From contig NZ_CP018793.1 in assembly GCF_002139875.1 (NCBI RefSeq), positions 620,001 through 684,000 of the forward strand: DNA of 64,000 bases, in the 5' to 3' direction. Source of the stretch: Campylobacter vicugnae. GTDB taxonomy: Bacteria; Campylobacterota; Campylobacteria; Campylobacterales; Campylobacteraceae. The notes beneath the pieces are model-generated. The model was not told the origin of the DNA and made no database searches. It worked only from the letters and a program-made list of their open reading frames with translations. Of the stretch, positions 53,514 through 63,308 are shown one piece after another; positions within the stretch are counted from its first letter, which is position 1, and the number at the start of each line of letters is the position of its first letter. Position numbers and translations under genes: made by a program.

Positions 53514-53547
53514 TAAGGTAACTAATTTATTAAAACTAGTTACCTTA
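53514..53547 (+). terminator. Terminator hairpin after dnaJ
   Basis: TAAGGTAACTA (53514-53524) pairs perfectly with TAGTTACCTTA (53537-53547) over a 12-base loop, followed by an AT-rich tail. It lies 14 bases after the dnaJ stop and separates dnaJ from the acyltransferase gene. Confidence 0.78.
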
Positions 53548-53577
53548 GATTATTATTCTTAAATATTTGGAGAGCTT

Positions 53578-54861
53578 ATGTTAAAAAATATCGGAGAAAA
53601 TGACAATATTATATATGGCGATTTATCAAAACAGTTAAATTTCAAATGTGATTTTAAAGGTAAAAATAATATTGTATTTTTTGCTGGAAGAAGTAAAAAT
53701 ATTAATATAATTTTTCACTCAGATAATAATTTAGTTTTTATTGGCCATGGTGTTAGGGTAAATGGTACTATTTCTCTTACAAAAGACTGTTGTTGCTATA
53801 TCGATGATGATAGTAGTTTTGGTGGGGTTAGTTTGCGTGTTTATGAGGCTAAAAATATTATTATCGGTAGAGATTGTATGTTTTCATGGAGTATATGGGC
53901 TAGTACGTGCGACTATCACTCTATAATGGATATAAAAAGTAATAATAGATTAAATTTTTCAAAAAGTATCTATATTGGCGATCATGTATGGTGCGGACAA
54001 GAAGCTGGCATTTTAAAAGGTTCATTTATAGCATCTGGGGCTGTGATTGGTGCTAAAAGTATGGTTGTTAAGCAGTGCTATTCAAATACTATAAATGCAG
54101 GAAATCCGGCAAAACAGATAAAACATGATATATTTTGGCTAAGAGATGATATATTTGAGCAAAAATGGGGTAAAGAAGAGACACTAAAAAATAAAAATAT
54201 GCCAAATGAAAATTTTAAATATATTTATGATAAAGATGAGTTTATATCACCAAAAGCTATTGAAAATATGCTAAATAGCTTAATTAATGCACAGGACAAG
54301 TTAGAATTTTTATATGATGCTATCTATAATAATAAGAGTAAAAATAGATTTGCTTATTTTGATAGCTATCCTTATGATATTTCTTTGGTAGAGTACAAGA
54401 AAAAATTTAATAGTATTAAATTCAAAGATCAATTTTTAAGTCAAAATATATCTGAGCCATTAAATGTTGTAAAGGAGCAAACACCTAAGCTATCTTATGG
54501 TAGTGCAAAATCACAAATATTAAACAGTCTTGAATACAGACTGGGGTATTCTATGATAGAGAACTCTAAGAGTATATTAGGTATTTTAAAGCTACCATTT
54601 GTATTAATAGATATAGTGATAAAATATCAAAAAGAACAAAAAATATATAAAGAAAATATAAAACATAATCCAAATTTAAAAAGATTAGAACTTGAAGCGT
54701 ATAGTGATTATAAAGATGCCTTAAGATTAAAAAATCATCTAAGCTATAATTTAGGTAAAGCTTTAATACAAGCTAATAAAAATTGGTATAAAGGTGGGTA
54801 TATTAAATTTATATTTGAAGTTATTAAGATAAAAAAAGATTATAGTAAAGAGTGTGAGTAA
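53578..54861 (+). CDS. Left-handed beta-helix acyltransferase with duplicated Campylobacter tail module
   Basis: A 427-residue soluble protein. Residues 1-190 form a hexapeptide-repeat (LbH) acyltransferase with the usual CDYHSIMD histidine, SIYIGDHVWCGQEAGILKGS, GAVIGAKSMVV and the closing NAGNPAKQIK, as in O-acetyl/serine acetyltransferases acting on polysaccharides. After a helical linker come two related ~40-residue modules: 316-353 (YRLGYSMIENSKSILG) and 386-425 (YNLGKALIQANKNWYKGG). Such tails are common on Campylobacter surface-glycan enzymes. It stands alone between dnaJ and rpsR, away from any glycan locus in this window. The start follows GGAG by six bases. The acceptor is unknown. 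Confidence 0.8.
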   Translation: MLKNIGENDNIIYGDLSKQLNFKCDFKGKNNIVFFAGRSKNINIIFHSDNNLVFIGHGVRVNGTISLTKDCCCYIDDDSSFGGVSLRVYEAKNIIIGRDCMFSWSIWASTCDYHSIMDIKSNNRLNFSKSIYIGDHVWCGQEAGILKGSFIASGAVIGAKSMVVKQCYSNTINAGNPAKQIKHDIFWLRDDIFEQKWGKEETLKNKNMPNENFKYIYDKDEFISPKAIENMLNSLINAQDKLEFLYDAIYNNKSKNRFAYFDSYPYDISLVEYKKKFNSIKFKDQFLSQNISEPLNVVKEQTPKLSYGSAKSQILNSLEYRLGYSMIENSKSILGILKLPFVLIDIVIKYQKEQKIYKENIKHNPNLKRLELEAYSDYKDALRLKNHLSYNLGKALIQANKNWYKGGYIKFIFEVIKIKKDYSKECE

Positions 54862-54890
54862 ATTTAATACCCCATAACGGGGCATTAAAT
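54862..54890 (-). terminator. Terminator hairpin after rpsR
   Basis: A 12-bp stem with one G-U pair on the minus strand (54862-54873 with 54879-54890, 5-base loop) begins at the rpsR stop codon and has a GC-rich core followed by an AT-rich end. It sits between convergent genes and may serve both. Confidence 0.78.
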
Positions 54891-55150
54891 TATAGACCTT
54901 CAAATGGATTAGTAACTACGTTGTTTCTATCTACGATATATGGAATAAGAGCAACGTGTCTAGCTCTTTTGATTGCTTTTTCTACCATTTCTTGGTGTTT
55001 TTTACTTGTGCCAGTTAAGCGTCTTGGCATAATTTTAAATCTTTCAGATAAGCATTGTTTTAAAAGTGCTGTATCTTTATAATCTATAAAATCAATTTTT
55101 GCTTCTGTAAATTTGCAATATTTTTTGCTATATTTTCTTTTTTCTGCCAT
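54890..55150 (-). CDS. rpsR: 30S ribosomal protein S18
   Basis: Small-subunit protein that pairs with S6 on the platform. The 86 residues contain the family core [39 protein letters not shown], and [11 protein letters not shown]. It is the last gene of rpsF-ssb-rpsR, 10 bases after ssb, a widely conserved order. There are two cysteines (YCKF and KQC) rather than a full zinc set. Confidence 0.98.
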   Translation of the reverse strand: MAEKRKYSKKYCKFTEAKIDFIDYKDTALLKQCLSERFKIMPRRLTGTSKKHQEMVEKAIKRARHVALIPYIVDRNNVVTNPFEGL

Positions 55151-55160
55151 TGTCTATCCT

Positions 55161-55781
55161 TTAAAATGGAATTTCTTCATCTTCGTTGCTGTAATTGAAA
55201 TTTGATTTAGCAGGTTTGCTATCGTATTTAATATCAGCATCTAGATCAATCTCTGGGACTTTTTCTTGGTATGGCTCTATTGCTGGCTGCTTTTGGCTAA
55301 AACTATTAGTTTGAGAGTAGTTACTATTTTGGCTGAATTCTTTATTAAATCCGCCATTATTTTGCTGATACTCTCTATTTTGGTTATATGAGTTTGTGCC
55401 ATATCCACCATTATAGCTGTTTGATTCATTGCCATCTCTATTAAATCCACCTTGATTTTGCTGACCGCCTAGCATCTCCATATTTTCTACTACTATTGAG
55501 TGTTTTGAGCGGTTTTGTCCATTTTGGTCTTGCCAGCTATCAAATTTAAGTCTTCCTTCGATCAAAACCTTGCTACCTTTATTTAGGTATTGATTTGCAA
55601 CTTCAGCTTGACGACCAAAAAAAGTTATGTCAATAAAGCAAGTTTCATCTCTTTTTTCACCATTGACGCTAAATTTGCGATTAACAGCTATTCCAGTGCT
55701 ACCTACAGCAGTGCCACTTTGGATATATCTAAGTTCGATATTTCTAGTTAAATTTCCTACTAAAACTACTTTATTAAACAT
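55161..55781 (-). CDS. ssb: Single-stranded DNA-binding protein
   Basis: Coats single-stranded DNA during replication and repair. The OB fold occupies about residues 1-110 (FNKVVLVGNLTRNIELRYIQ, ETCFIDITFFGRQAEVANQY, GSKVLIEGRLKFDSWQDQNG). A long Asn/Gly/Gln/Tyr-rich disordered linker follows (about 112-180), ending in the acidic partner-binding tip DEEIPF. The 206 residues are longer than in many bacteria because of the linker. It lies between rpsF and rpsR. Confidence 0.97.
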   Translation of the reverse strand: MFNKVVLVGNLTRNIELRYIQSGTAVGSTGIAVNRKFSVNGEKRDETCFIDITFFGRQAEVANQYLNKGSKVLIEGRLKFDSWQDQNGQNRSKHSIVVENMEMLGGQQNQGGFNRDGNESNSYNGGYGTNSYNQNREYQQNNGGFNKEFSQNSNYSQTNSFSQKQPAIEPYQEKVPEIDLDADIKYDSKPAKSNFNYSNEDEEIPF

Positions 55782-55798
55782 AATCTAGCCTTTATTAA

Positions 55799-56185
55799 TT
55801 ACTCTTGTTCAGCTGATTTTTCTTCTGTTTTTGATTCTTTTTTAGGTTGAACTAATTTTTGACCTTTGCTTAGTTTTTCCCAAGCTGCAATCTCTTTTTT
55901 ATTTTCATATTTTACAGGCAAGAATCTAATAACTTCTTCAGTTATTCTTAAGTTTCTTACTAGTTCAGCAATTAGTTGAGTTGGAGCTTTGAAGTAGATT
56001 ACAAAGTATGTACCACGCTCATATTTTTCAATTTTATAAGCTAGTTTGCGTGTTCCCATTTCAACTACATTAGCGATTTCGCCACCATTTTTTGTAATGA
56101 TTTCTTTAATGAAATCAGCCTTAACTTTAACTTCATCTTCTGTTAGTGTTGGTTTTAAGATGAATAAAAGCTCATAATGTCTCAT
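55799..56185 (-). CDS. rpsF: 30S ribosomal protein S6
   Basis: Small-subunit protein and partner of S18. The core is [40 protein letters not shown], and [20 protein letters not shown]. The 128 residues include a Lys/Glu-rich C-terminal extension (about 105-128) beyond the usual fold. The start has a perfect AAGGAG five bases upstream. It is the first gene of the operon, with a structured leader of about 64 bases. Confidence 0.97.
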   Translation of the reverse strand: MRHYELLFILKPTLTEDEVKVKADFIKEIITKNGGEIANVVEMGTRKLAYKIEKYERGTYFVIYFKAPTQLIAELVRNLRITEEVIRFLPVKYENKKEIAAWEKLSKGQKLVQPKKESKTEEKSAEQE

Positions 56186-56261
56186 ATATTCTCCTTGTGG
56201 ATTTTAGCTCTTTTTCTTCTAAAAGAGCAAGGAATTTGCATAAAATGCAACCGCGATTATA
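56186..56261 (-). promoter_or_regulatory. rpsF promoter and leader with two hairpins
   Basis: A -10 box TATAAT occupies 56256-56261 on the minus strand, placing the transcript start near 56249. The leader can form a short hairpin (TTGCAT/ATGCAA, 56236-56250) and an 8-bp hairpin (arms 56207-56214 and 56221-56228) before the ribosome-binding site at 56191-56196. S6-S18 operons in many bacteria are controlled by a leader RNA that binds the proteins; I do not see the CCG-bulge signature clearly, so only the structures are claimed. Confidence 0.45.
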
Positions 56262-56273
56262 CTAAAAAAATGC

Positions 56274-57266
56274 TTAAAATTTGCTGTTTTTACTTAAAAT
56301 ATCTTGTAGATTAAGCAAAGCCGATAGTAAGTAGCACTCTTTATCAATGCTATTTTTGCATTTTAAATCAAATTCAATCTCATTTAAAAATTTAAAAATT
56401 TGAGCATATTGCTCGGTTTTTATCGCTATAGCTTGAGATTGAAGTTTATTAATTATTTGAGGTGGCGGAGTGTATCCTAAGACAGTTTTTGGGTCAAATT
56501 TACCACTTGTTTTAATAGAGCTATGAATAAGATATAATCTATGAAATGCTCTAAAAAGCATATTTAATAGAGCAATTTCATTAAATGAACTATCATTTAT
56601 AAACTCAAAATAATCACTATTTATATTTTTTTTGTTAATAATTTTATCAAAAAGCACATCAAAGCCAATTCCATTTAGAGCATAAACTCTCTCTTTAATC
56701 TCATCAAGGCTAAATCTAACGCCAATACTAGCAAGCTTATTTAATTCACTTGCACTTAGATATAGATTTTCATTTTGTAGATTGTAGATGTATAGGAGCG
56801 ATTGGCTATCTATATTTAATCCAAGAATTTTAGCGTGATTGGATAGAATTTGATTTACTTCTGAAGCGCTACTTGGCGGGAAAAACCTAACAAAATTAGA
56901 CCCAAATTGCTTTTTTATATCAGTTAAGACCTTTTCATCTCCTTCGTGAAGTTCAAGAATGAATATATTATTTGGATTATTTTGGCATTGAGCAATTAGC
57001 TCTTTAGCATCTTTTGCTGGGATTTTTTTATCATTTTTGATATGAAGAAGATTAGAGCTAGCAAAAAGAGATGGTTCGCTAAGATGTGAAATGGCAAGAT
57101 TAAAGCTGTAATCATCATAGTATAAGCTAAGTAGGTTTTCTTTATTATATTTAGATAAAAGTTCATTGGTATAAAACTCTACTTGATAGCTCTCAGCCCC
57201 ATAAAGCAAGAAAAAATTTGGTATATCTGGTGAGTTTAAAAGTGATATAAAGTCTTTTTTATACAT
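56274..57266 (-). CDS. holA: DNA polymerase III delta subunit
   Basis: The wrench subunit of the clamp loader, which opens the sliding clamp. At 330 residues it shows the divergent Campylobacter type: an N-terminal FFLLYGAESYQVEFYTNELL (about 18-37, matching the family 'yLl.G.d.....'), then a LELHEGDEKVLTDIKKQFGS strand region and the helical C-terminal collar. It overlaps rnr by eight bases. The equivalent pair in C. jejuni is Cj0630c-Cj0631c. Identification rests on the N-terminal motif, length and context. Confidence 0.84.
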   Translation of the reverse strand: MYKKDFISLLNSPDIPNFFLLYGAESYQVEFYTNELLSKYNKENLLSLYYDDYSFNLAISHLSEPSLFASSNLLHIKNDKKIPAKDAKELIAQCQNNPNNIFILELHEGDEKVLTDIKKQFGSNFVRFFPPSSASEVNQILSNHAKILGLNIDSQSLLYIYNLQNENLYLSASELNKLASIGVRFSLDEIKERVYALNGIGFDVLFDKIINKKNINSDYFEFINDSSFNEIALLNMLFRAFHRLYLIHSSIKTSGKFDPKTVLGYTPPPQIINKLQSQAIAIKTEQYAQIFKFLNEIEFDLKCKNSIDKECYLLSALLNLQDILSKNSKF

Positions 57267-59181
57267 CTAAAATCTCTACTACTTTACCCATAATTTTTGC
57301 TGTTGGGATATCTACATCTGTGATTTTTACTCTAACTGTAGTTAATATCTCGCTCTTAAAATTATTTAAAAAAATTCTAGCTCCTTTTAGTTCATCATCA
57401 AGTTTAGCAACTGTTTGATTGCCGCTTTCATATATATAGCATTTAAAAGTTTGACCAATATTTTTAGCCGCCCAACGAGCAAATTTGCGATCCATAAAGT
57501 CCCAAGCGACTTTATCAGCTTCGCGCTCAAGAATATTTAAGCTGCTGCATAATTCATCGATGCCTAACATAAGATAGTTTGTTAGTTTAGCATCATCGCC
57601 AGCTTTTAAAATTCTATGAAGTATTAAATCTGAATATCTACGAATCGGACTAGTAAAATGCGAGTAAAACTCAAATCCAAGACCAAAGTGGCCAGTGCAA
57701 TTGCTTGAATACTCAGCTCTTTTTTGTGCTTTTATAATAAGCTTATCTATATCTTCTCTTATGCCTAACTCGCTAGCTTTGACTTGAATTTTAGCTATCA
57801 TAGTTACTAAATCACCATCATATTGCTCTTCAATACCAAGTACTGCAAGATCGTTTAAAAGGTCATTTATCTTTTTTAAATCAGCTGGCGCGTGATTTCT
57901 AAATATACCTTTTTTAACTCTTTTTGCAGCAGCTTTATTGGCTAGTAGCATACACTCTTCTATAAGTGAGTGCGATGGTGTAGAGCTTTCAAATCTAGTT
58001 GAGCTAATATCTCCATTTTTATCTAAGCTCATTCTAAGCTCTAATGTATGAAAGTCAAAGCCATTTTTAAGCCGTTTTTCTTTTAATTTTTGTGTAAGTT
58101 CAAAAAGCGGTATTAGCCAATTTTCTATCTCCTTTTGACACTCTAATTCGCCCTTAATTAAACTATCAACTTCATCGTAGTTAAAGCGTCTTTTAGAGTG
58201 AATTATGCAGCTTAAAAGCTCTTCAGATATTGGTTCTAAATTTGAGTTAAGTTTGATCTTAAATACAAAAGCAAGCCTATCGCAGTTTGGTTTTAAAGAG
58301 CAGATATTTTCACTTAACTCTCGTGGCAACATAGGAATAGCAATATGTGGAAAATATATAGAAAATCCTCTAAATCTAGCCTCTTTATCGATACCGCTAT
58401 ATGGACTTACATATTCGCTTACATCTGCAATGGCTATGTAAATTTCATTTGTATTTTTATCAAAATATATTGCATCATCAAAGTCTTTAGCATCTACTGG
58501 ATCTATGGTACAAAATGGCAAATGAGTTAGATCTACTCTATCTAAATACATACCCTTATCAACTTCATTGCCAAAGCTAATTGCTTCATTTTGTGCAATT
58601 TTTGGAAATATTTCACGCTTATTATATAGAGCCATTGAAATTTTTTGATCTACACTTGGATCATCAATTACGCCTAAGACTTCTACTATATCATTATCTA
58701 GATTATTAATCTTTAATACCGTGCCTTGTGGAAGCTCTTTTAGAGATTTTTGGCTGGCTTTTAGGGCGATTGTAAGGGAATTTGGGATTGTTACGCCCAT
58801 TATAGCTGGGCCGATTTTTTTAGTATAAACTACACTTGTTTCGTTTGCCATTTGTAATACAGCTACTACGGTAGCTTTTTGGCGTGGTTTTTTAAATTTA
58901 GTTAGCTTTGCAAGAACTATATCGCCAAATTTAGCTCCACCTAGATCACGATTTTCTATCATTAGATCTTGTTTAAATCTGCTATCGTAAGGATATAAAA
59001 ATCCAGTTCCATTGCTAGAGATATCAAGCTTTCCACAAACAAAGCCATCATTTAAATAATATCTATTTTTATATTTTGATACAGCCTTTATCTGTTCTAA
59101 TACTCTTAAGATTTCAAGCTCACTAGATTTGGCGTATTTGCCATCTAAGCCAGTGGTTAAAGAGTTTAGAAATGCTCTCAA
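57259..59181 (-). CDS. rnr: RNase R-type 3'-5' exoribonuclease
   Basis: An RNB-family exoribonuclease that degrades structured RNA. The 640 residues comprise cold-shock-like domains (about 45-165), the RNB catalytic domain with TIDPVDAKDFDDAIYFD (the acidic magnesium site, near 227-243), DVSEYVSPYSGIDKEARFRG, and FSIYFPHIAIPMLP, then YSHFTSPIRRYSDLILHR, and a C-terminal S1 domain. It is shorter than E. coli RNase R (813), lacking the basic tail and helix-turn-helix. It overlaps the HDOD gene by four bases. Confidence 0.93.
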   Translation of the reverse strand: MRAFLNSLTTGLDGKYAKSSELEILRVLEQIKAVSKYKNRYYLNDGFVCGKLDISSNGTGFLYPYDSRFKQDLMIENRDLGGAKFGDIVLAKLTKFKKPRQKATVVAVLQMANETSVVYTKKIGPAIMGVTIPNSLTIALKASQKSLKELPQGTVLKINNLDNDIVEVLGVIDDPSVDQKISMALYNKREIFPKIAQNEAISFGNEVDKGMYLDRVDLTHLPFCTIDPVDAKDFDDAIYFDKNTNEIYIAIADVSEYVSPYSGIDKEARFRGFSIYFPHIAIPMLPRELSENICSLKPNCDRLAFVFKIKLNSNLEPISEELLSCIIHSKRRFNYDEVDSLIKGELECQKEIENWLIPLFELTQKLKEKRLKNGFDFHTLELRMSLDKNGDISSTRFESSTPSHSLIEECMLLANKAAAKRVKKGIFRNHAPADLKKINDLLNDLAVLGIEEQYDGDLVTMIAKIQVKASELGIREDIDKLIIKAQKRAEYSSNCTGHFGLGFEFYSHFTSPIRRYSDLILHRILKAGDDAKLTNYLMLGIDELCSSLNILEREADKVAWDFMDRKFARWAAKNIGQTFKCYIYESGNQTVAKLDDELKGARIFLNNFKSEILTTVRVKITDVDIPTAKIMGKVVEILDV

Positions 59182-59990
59182 TTTTTCACTTTTTCTATTG
59201 CGTTTAGATATAGCTTAGCATCAAGATTATAGAGTTTTAAAAGCTCTTGTGAGTTATCTATTTGGCTTTGAGATAGAGTATCAAAGACATTTATGCTGTT
59301 GCTTATAATATTTAATATTGCACAATGTTTTCTTAAAACTTCTGGTGCGTCAGTTGGATTTAGTGAGTATTTTATTACATCAGCTATTTCTAGTTCTAAA
59401 TTCCAATTTTTAAATATTTGAGCTGTAACCATTTGGCTAGATATTCCTACTATATCCATCTCTAATTGGCATAGCTCATCTGGTGTTGATATATTTTGCA
59501 TTTTAGATCTAAAATTATCTGACTTTTTAGAGTCTATTAACTCTTTAGCAATTATTATCTTACCTATATCCATCATAAAACTAGCTGGTGAAATAATGTT
59601 TAAAAGCTCACGGTTTATCTTGCTACACCAGTTAAATGCTAAGGCGTTTTGCATTATTGCTAAATCCATAAATTTAGTTCCAGAAATACCATAAGGTGTC
59701 AGATCGATTTTAAAGCTTTTTTTAATTGTTCCAGCGAGTGCAAATCCTCTAATAGTAGCCATACCAAATAAAGCTACGGCTCTGTTTATATCAGCTATCT
59801 CTCTGCTAAAGCCATATAATGGGCTATTGGCTGAGCGTAATATATTAGCCGTTAGCATAGGATCTTGATGTATTACGCTTATTAATTCTGCTATATCACT
59901 ATCATCGCTACTACAAATTTGCTGTATTTTTATAATTGTTTCATCAAGTGGTGGTAGAGATTTTATGCTCTTATAGATTGCTTCATTCAT
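59178..59990 (-). CDS. HDOD domain protein
   Basis: A 270-residue cytoplasmic protein consisting mainly of an HDOD domain (LPPLDETIIKIQQIC at about 12-26, LISVIHQDPMLTANILRSAN, and AVALFGMATIRGFALAGTIK). HDOD is an HD-superfamily relative that usually lacks the metal-binding residues; here too no HD pair is evident, so a regulatory or scaffold role is more likely than hydrolysis. It is the first gene of the HDOD-rnr-holA run, coupled to rnr by a 4-base overlap, which may hint at RNA turnover control. Confidence 0.85.
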   Translation of the reverse strand: MNEAIYKSIKSLPPLDETIIKIQQICSSDDSDIAELISVIHQDPMLTANILRSANSPLYGFSREIADINRAVALFGMATIRGFALAGTIKKSFKIDLTPYGISGTKFMDLAIMQNALAFNWCSKINRELLNIISPASFMMDIGKIIIAKELIDSKKSDNFRSKMQNISTPDELCQLEMDIVGISSQMVTAQIFKNWNLELEIADVIKYSLNPTDAPEVLRKHCAILNIISNSINVFDTLSQSQIDNSQELLKLYNLDAKLYLNAIEKVKN

Positions 59991-60096
59991 TATGATTTCT
60001 CGTATAATTTTTGATTAATTTGGGTAATTTTACTACATTGAAGTTAAATTTTTGATAATTTTTTTGAAATTTTATAAAATTTAAATTTTAATAATG

Positions 60097-60102
60097 TATA
60101 AT
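60097..60102 (+). promoter_or_regulatory. -10 box for ilvC
   Basis: TATAAT is 29 bases before the ilvC ATG, within the 141-base divergent gap 59991-60131. It predicts a leader of only about 23 bases, with AAAGGA five bases before the start. No attenuator or riboswitch is visible. Confidence 0.6.
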
Positions 60103-60122
60103 TGTCCTTTATTTTTTACTAA

Positions 60123-61154
<1,032 letters not shown>

Positions 61155-62192
61155 TTGGCAAAGCGTAAAAAAAGCAGCACCCCAAATAGCAGCGGGGTGC
61201 TTGTATATCTTGGTATTTTGCTTTCTATTTTAGCTATTGTGGCTATAATATATATAGTAGTAAGCAATAAAAAAGACCAAGAACAAGTTTTTGATACTCA
61301 AACTATTAATAATATTGATACATATTTTAAAGATAGAAAAAGAGAGTATAGTATTCTTGATACTCCTAAAAATGTAGAACAAAATATAACAGATACTAAA
61401 TTAAATTCCATTAACGAATCAGATATAAATAAGAGTAAAAACGATATAAATAAACCCAATATGAAAATAAAAGAACCAAATTTAAATTTAAAACCAAATC
61501 ACGATATAAAAACGGATTTAAATTTATCTTCAAATAGACCAAAACTAGCTATAATTTTAGATGATATATCTACTTTTTATCATGCTAAAAAGATTAAATC
61601 TTTAGATATGAATATTACGCCTTCAATTTTCCCACCAAGCAAAAACTATCCAAATAGTGTTAATGTAGCCAAGGAATTTAAGTTTTATATGATTCATCTA
61701 CCGCTTGAAGCGATAAACTATCAAGCCCAAGAGAAAAATACCTTAAAAATCAATGATAGTAGTGTAAAAATAGAGTCGCAAATTGCTAATATAAAATCAA
61801 ATTTCCCAACTGCTATCTATATAAATAATCATACAGGTAGTAAATTTACAAGTGATTATAATGCTATGAAAAGGCTCTTTAAAGCACTTAAAGAGAATAA
61901 TATGATATTTATTGATAGTTATACAACTAAGGATTCTAAGGCTAAAATACTAAGTAAAGAATTTGGCAATAAATACTTAAAACGCGATGTATTTATAGAT
62001 AATATAAAAGATGAAAAAGCTATAATTAAAGAGTTAAAACGCTCTATTAAGGTTGCCAAAACTAATGGTTTAGCAATAGCTATAGGTCATCCATATCAGC
62101 AGACATTTAAGGCTTTAGCAGCTATGAAAAATGAGTTAGCAAATGAGACTGAGTTGGTGATTTTAAAGGATATGTATGAACTTTATAACTGA
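61155..62192 (+). CDS. Divergent polysaccharide deacetylase family protein
   Basis: A 345-residue protein anchored by one N-terminal membrane helix (about residues 14-37, VLVYLGILLSILAIVAIIYI), with an Asn/Lys-rich linker (about 60-125) and a C-terminal divergent polysaccharide deacetylase (YibQ/DUF610) domain from about 130: LAIILDDIS, ITPSIFPPSKNYPN, FYMIHLPLEA, INNHTGSKFTSDYNAM, FIDSYTTKDSKA and AIGHPYQQT. The NodB-like metal residues are only partly retained, so activity is uncertain. The start is TTG at 61155, directly after the ilvC stop, without a clear ribosome-binding site. It overlaps dprA by 17 bases. Confidence 0.83.
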   Translation: MAKRKKSSTPNSSGVLVYLGILLSILAIVAIIYIVVSNKKDQEQVFDTQTINNIDTYFKDRKREYSILDTPKNVEQNITDTKLNSINESDINKSKNDINKPNMKIKEPNLNLKPNHDIKTDLNLSSNRPKLAIILDDISTFYHAKKIKSLDMNITPSIFPPSKNYPNSVNVAKEFKFYMIHLPLEAINYQAQEKNTLKINDSSVKIESQIANIKSNFPTAIYINNHTGSKFTSDYNAMKRLFKALKENNMIFIDSYTTKDSKAKILSKEFGNKYLKRDVFIDNIKDEKAIIKELKRSIKVAKTNGLAIAIGHPYQQTFKALAAMKNELANETELVILKDMYELYN

Positions 62193-62940
62193 GTTTAAGC
62201 TAAATTCAAATTTTAAAAATCCTCCACAAAAGCTTTATTATAAGGGTAATTTAGAATTACTAAATTCTCCAAAAGTCGCAATTGTAGGCTCTAGAAAATG
62301 CTCAGTATATACTAAAAATATGACCTTAAATTTAGCTTCTACATTAAAAAAATATGGAGTTTGCGTTGTTAGTGGTGCAGCAATTGGTGTAGATATCTAT
62401 GCTCATATGGGTGCATATCCAAATACAATCGCAGTTTTTGGCAATGGTTTAGATCAGATTTATCCACTACAAAACTCTAAAATCATAAAAGATATATATC
62501 AAAACTCACTAGCACTAAGTGCATATGAGCCAGATACTTTGGCAAAAGGGTGGCAATTTTTAGAGCGAAATTTAATCACAGTAGCCTTAAGTGATGCAGT
62601 AGTTGTAGCTCAAGCAGATATAAAAAGTGGTTCTATGAGTAGCGCAAGAGCTGCTATTAAATTTGGTATTCCATTATATGTTTTGCCTCAAAGATTAGGT
62701 GAGAGTAGCGGTACAAATGAGCTACTAGCAAGCCAAAAGGCAAAGATTATTACAGATTTTGATAAATTTGCTATGGAATTTGGTGTGAAAAATTATAAAA
62801 AAAAGAGTGATGAGATTATAGAATTTATCAAAAAAAACTCAAATTTTGATGAGTGTTATAGTAAATTTGGGGATAAAATTTATGAATATGAACTAGATGG
62901 CAAGATTGCTATTGATGGAATTTATGTGAGAATTTTATGA
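62176..62940 (+). CDS. dprA: DNA-processing protein DprA
   Basis: Binds incoming single-stranded DNA and loads RecA during natural transformation. The Rossmann-like domain is visible in VAIVGSRKCSVYTKNMTLNL (about 33-52), VVSGAAIGVDIYAHMGA, and AVFGNGLDQIYPLQN, followed by SGSMSSARAAIKFGIPLYVL. The 254 residues are typical of the compact Campylobacterota form, which lacks the SAM-like extension. It starts five bases after AAAGGA and overlaps ruvX by four bases. Adjacent genes in C. jejuni are the same (Cj0633-Cj0636, from memory). Confidence 0.92.
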   Translation: MNFITEFKLNSNFKNPPQKLYYKGNLELLNSPKVAIVGSRKCSVYTKNMTLNLASTLKKYGVCVVSGAAIGVDIYAHMGAYPNTIAVFGNGLDQIYPLQNSKIIKDIYQNSLALSAYEPDTLAKGWQFLERNLITVALSDAVVVAQADIKSGSMSSARAAIKFGIPLYVLPQRLGESSGTNELLASQKAKIITDFDKFAMEFGVKNYKKKSDEIIEFIKKNSNFDECYSKFGDKIYEYELDGKIAIDGIYVRIL

Positions 62941-63308
62941 TAGTTGCTATTGATATTGGGCTTAAAAGAATAGGTATGGCAGTAAGTCCAGATGGTAAAA
63001 TTGCTCTTCCAATCGCTCCAATTCTTCGTAAGAATCGAAATCAAGCTGCAAAAGATGTGAGTAATGCCTTAAAAGATAGAGAGGCAAAAATATTAGTAGT
63101 TGGTTTGCCAAAAGGTGGAAGCTCTGAGGCTGAGATGGAGCGAAGAATAAAACATTTTATCTCGCTTTTAGATTTTGATGGTCAAATTTGCTATGAGAAT
63201 GAGGCTTATAGTAGTTTAGAAGCTAGTGATTTAATAGATGATAAAAGAGATGGCAAGCTTGATAGCGTGGCTGCAATGATAATTTTGGAGAGATTTTTAA
63301 AAAGATGA
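62937..63308 (+). CDS. ruvX: RuvX/YqgF-type pre-16S rRNA processing nuclease
   Basis: A small RNase H-fold nuclease, first described as a putative Holliday junction resolvase and later as a pre-16S rRNA maturation enzyme. The 123 residues begin with the catalytic strand IVAIDIGLKRIGMAVSPDG, contain ILVVGLPKGGSS, the YENEAYSSLEA strand, and the C-terminal DDKRDGKLDSVAAMIILERF with the last acidic residue. It overlaps dprA and the following methyltransferase gene by four and four bases (ATGA). Confidence 0.93.
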   Translation: MIVAIDIGLKRIGMAVSPDGKIALPIAPILRKNRNQAAKDVSNALKDREAKILVVGLPKGGSSEAEMERRIKHFISLLDFDGQICYENEAYSSLEASDLIDDKRDGKLDSVAAMIILERFLKR

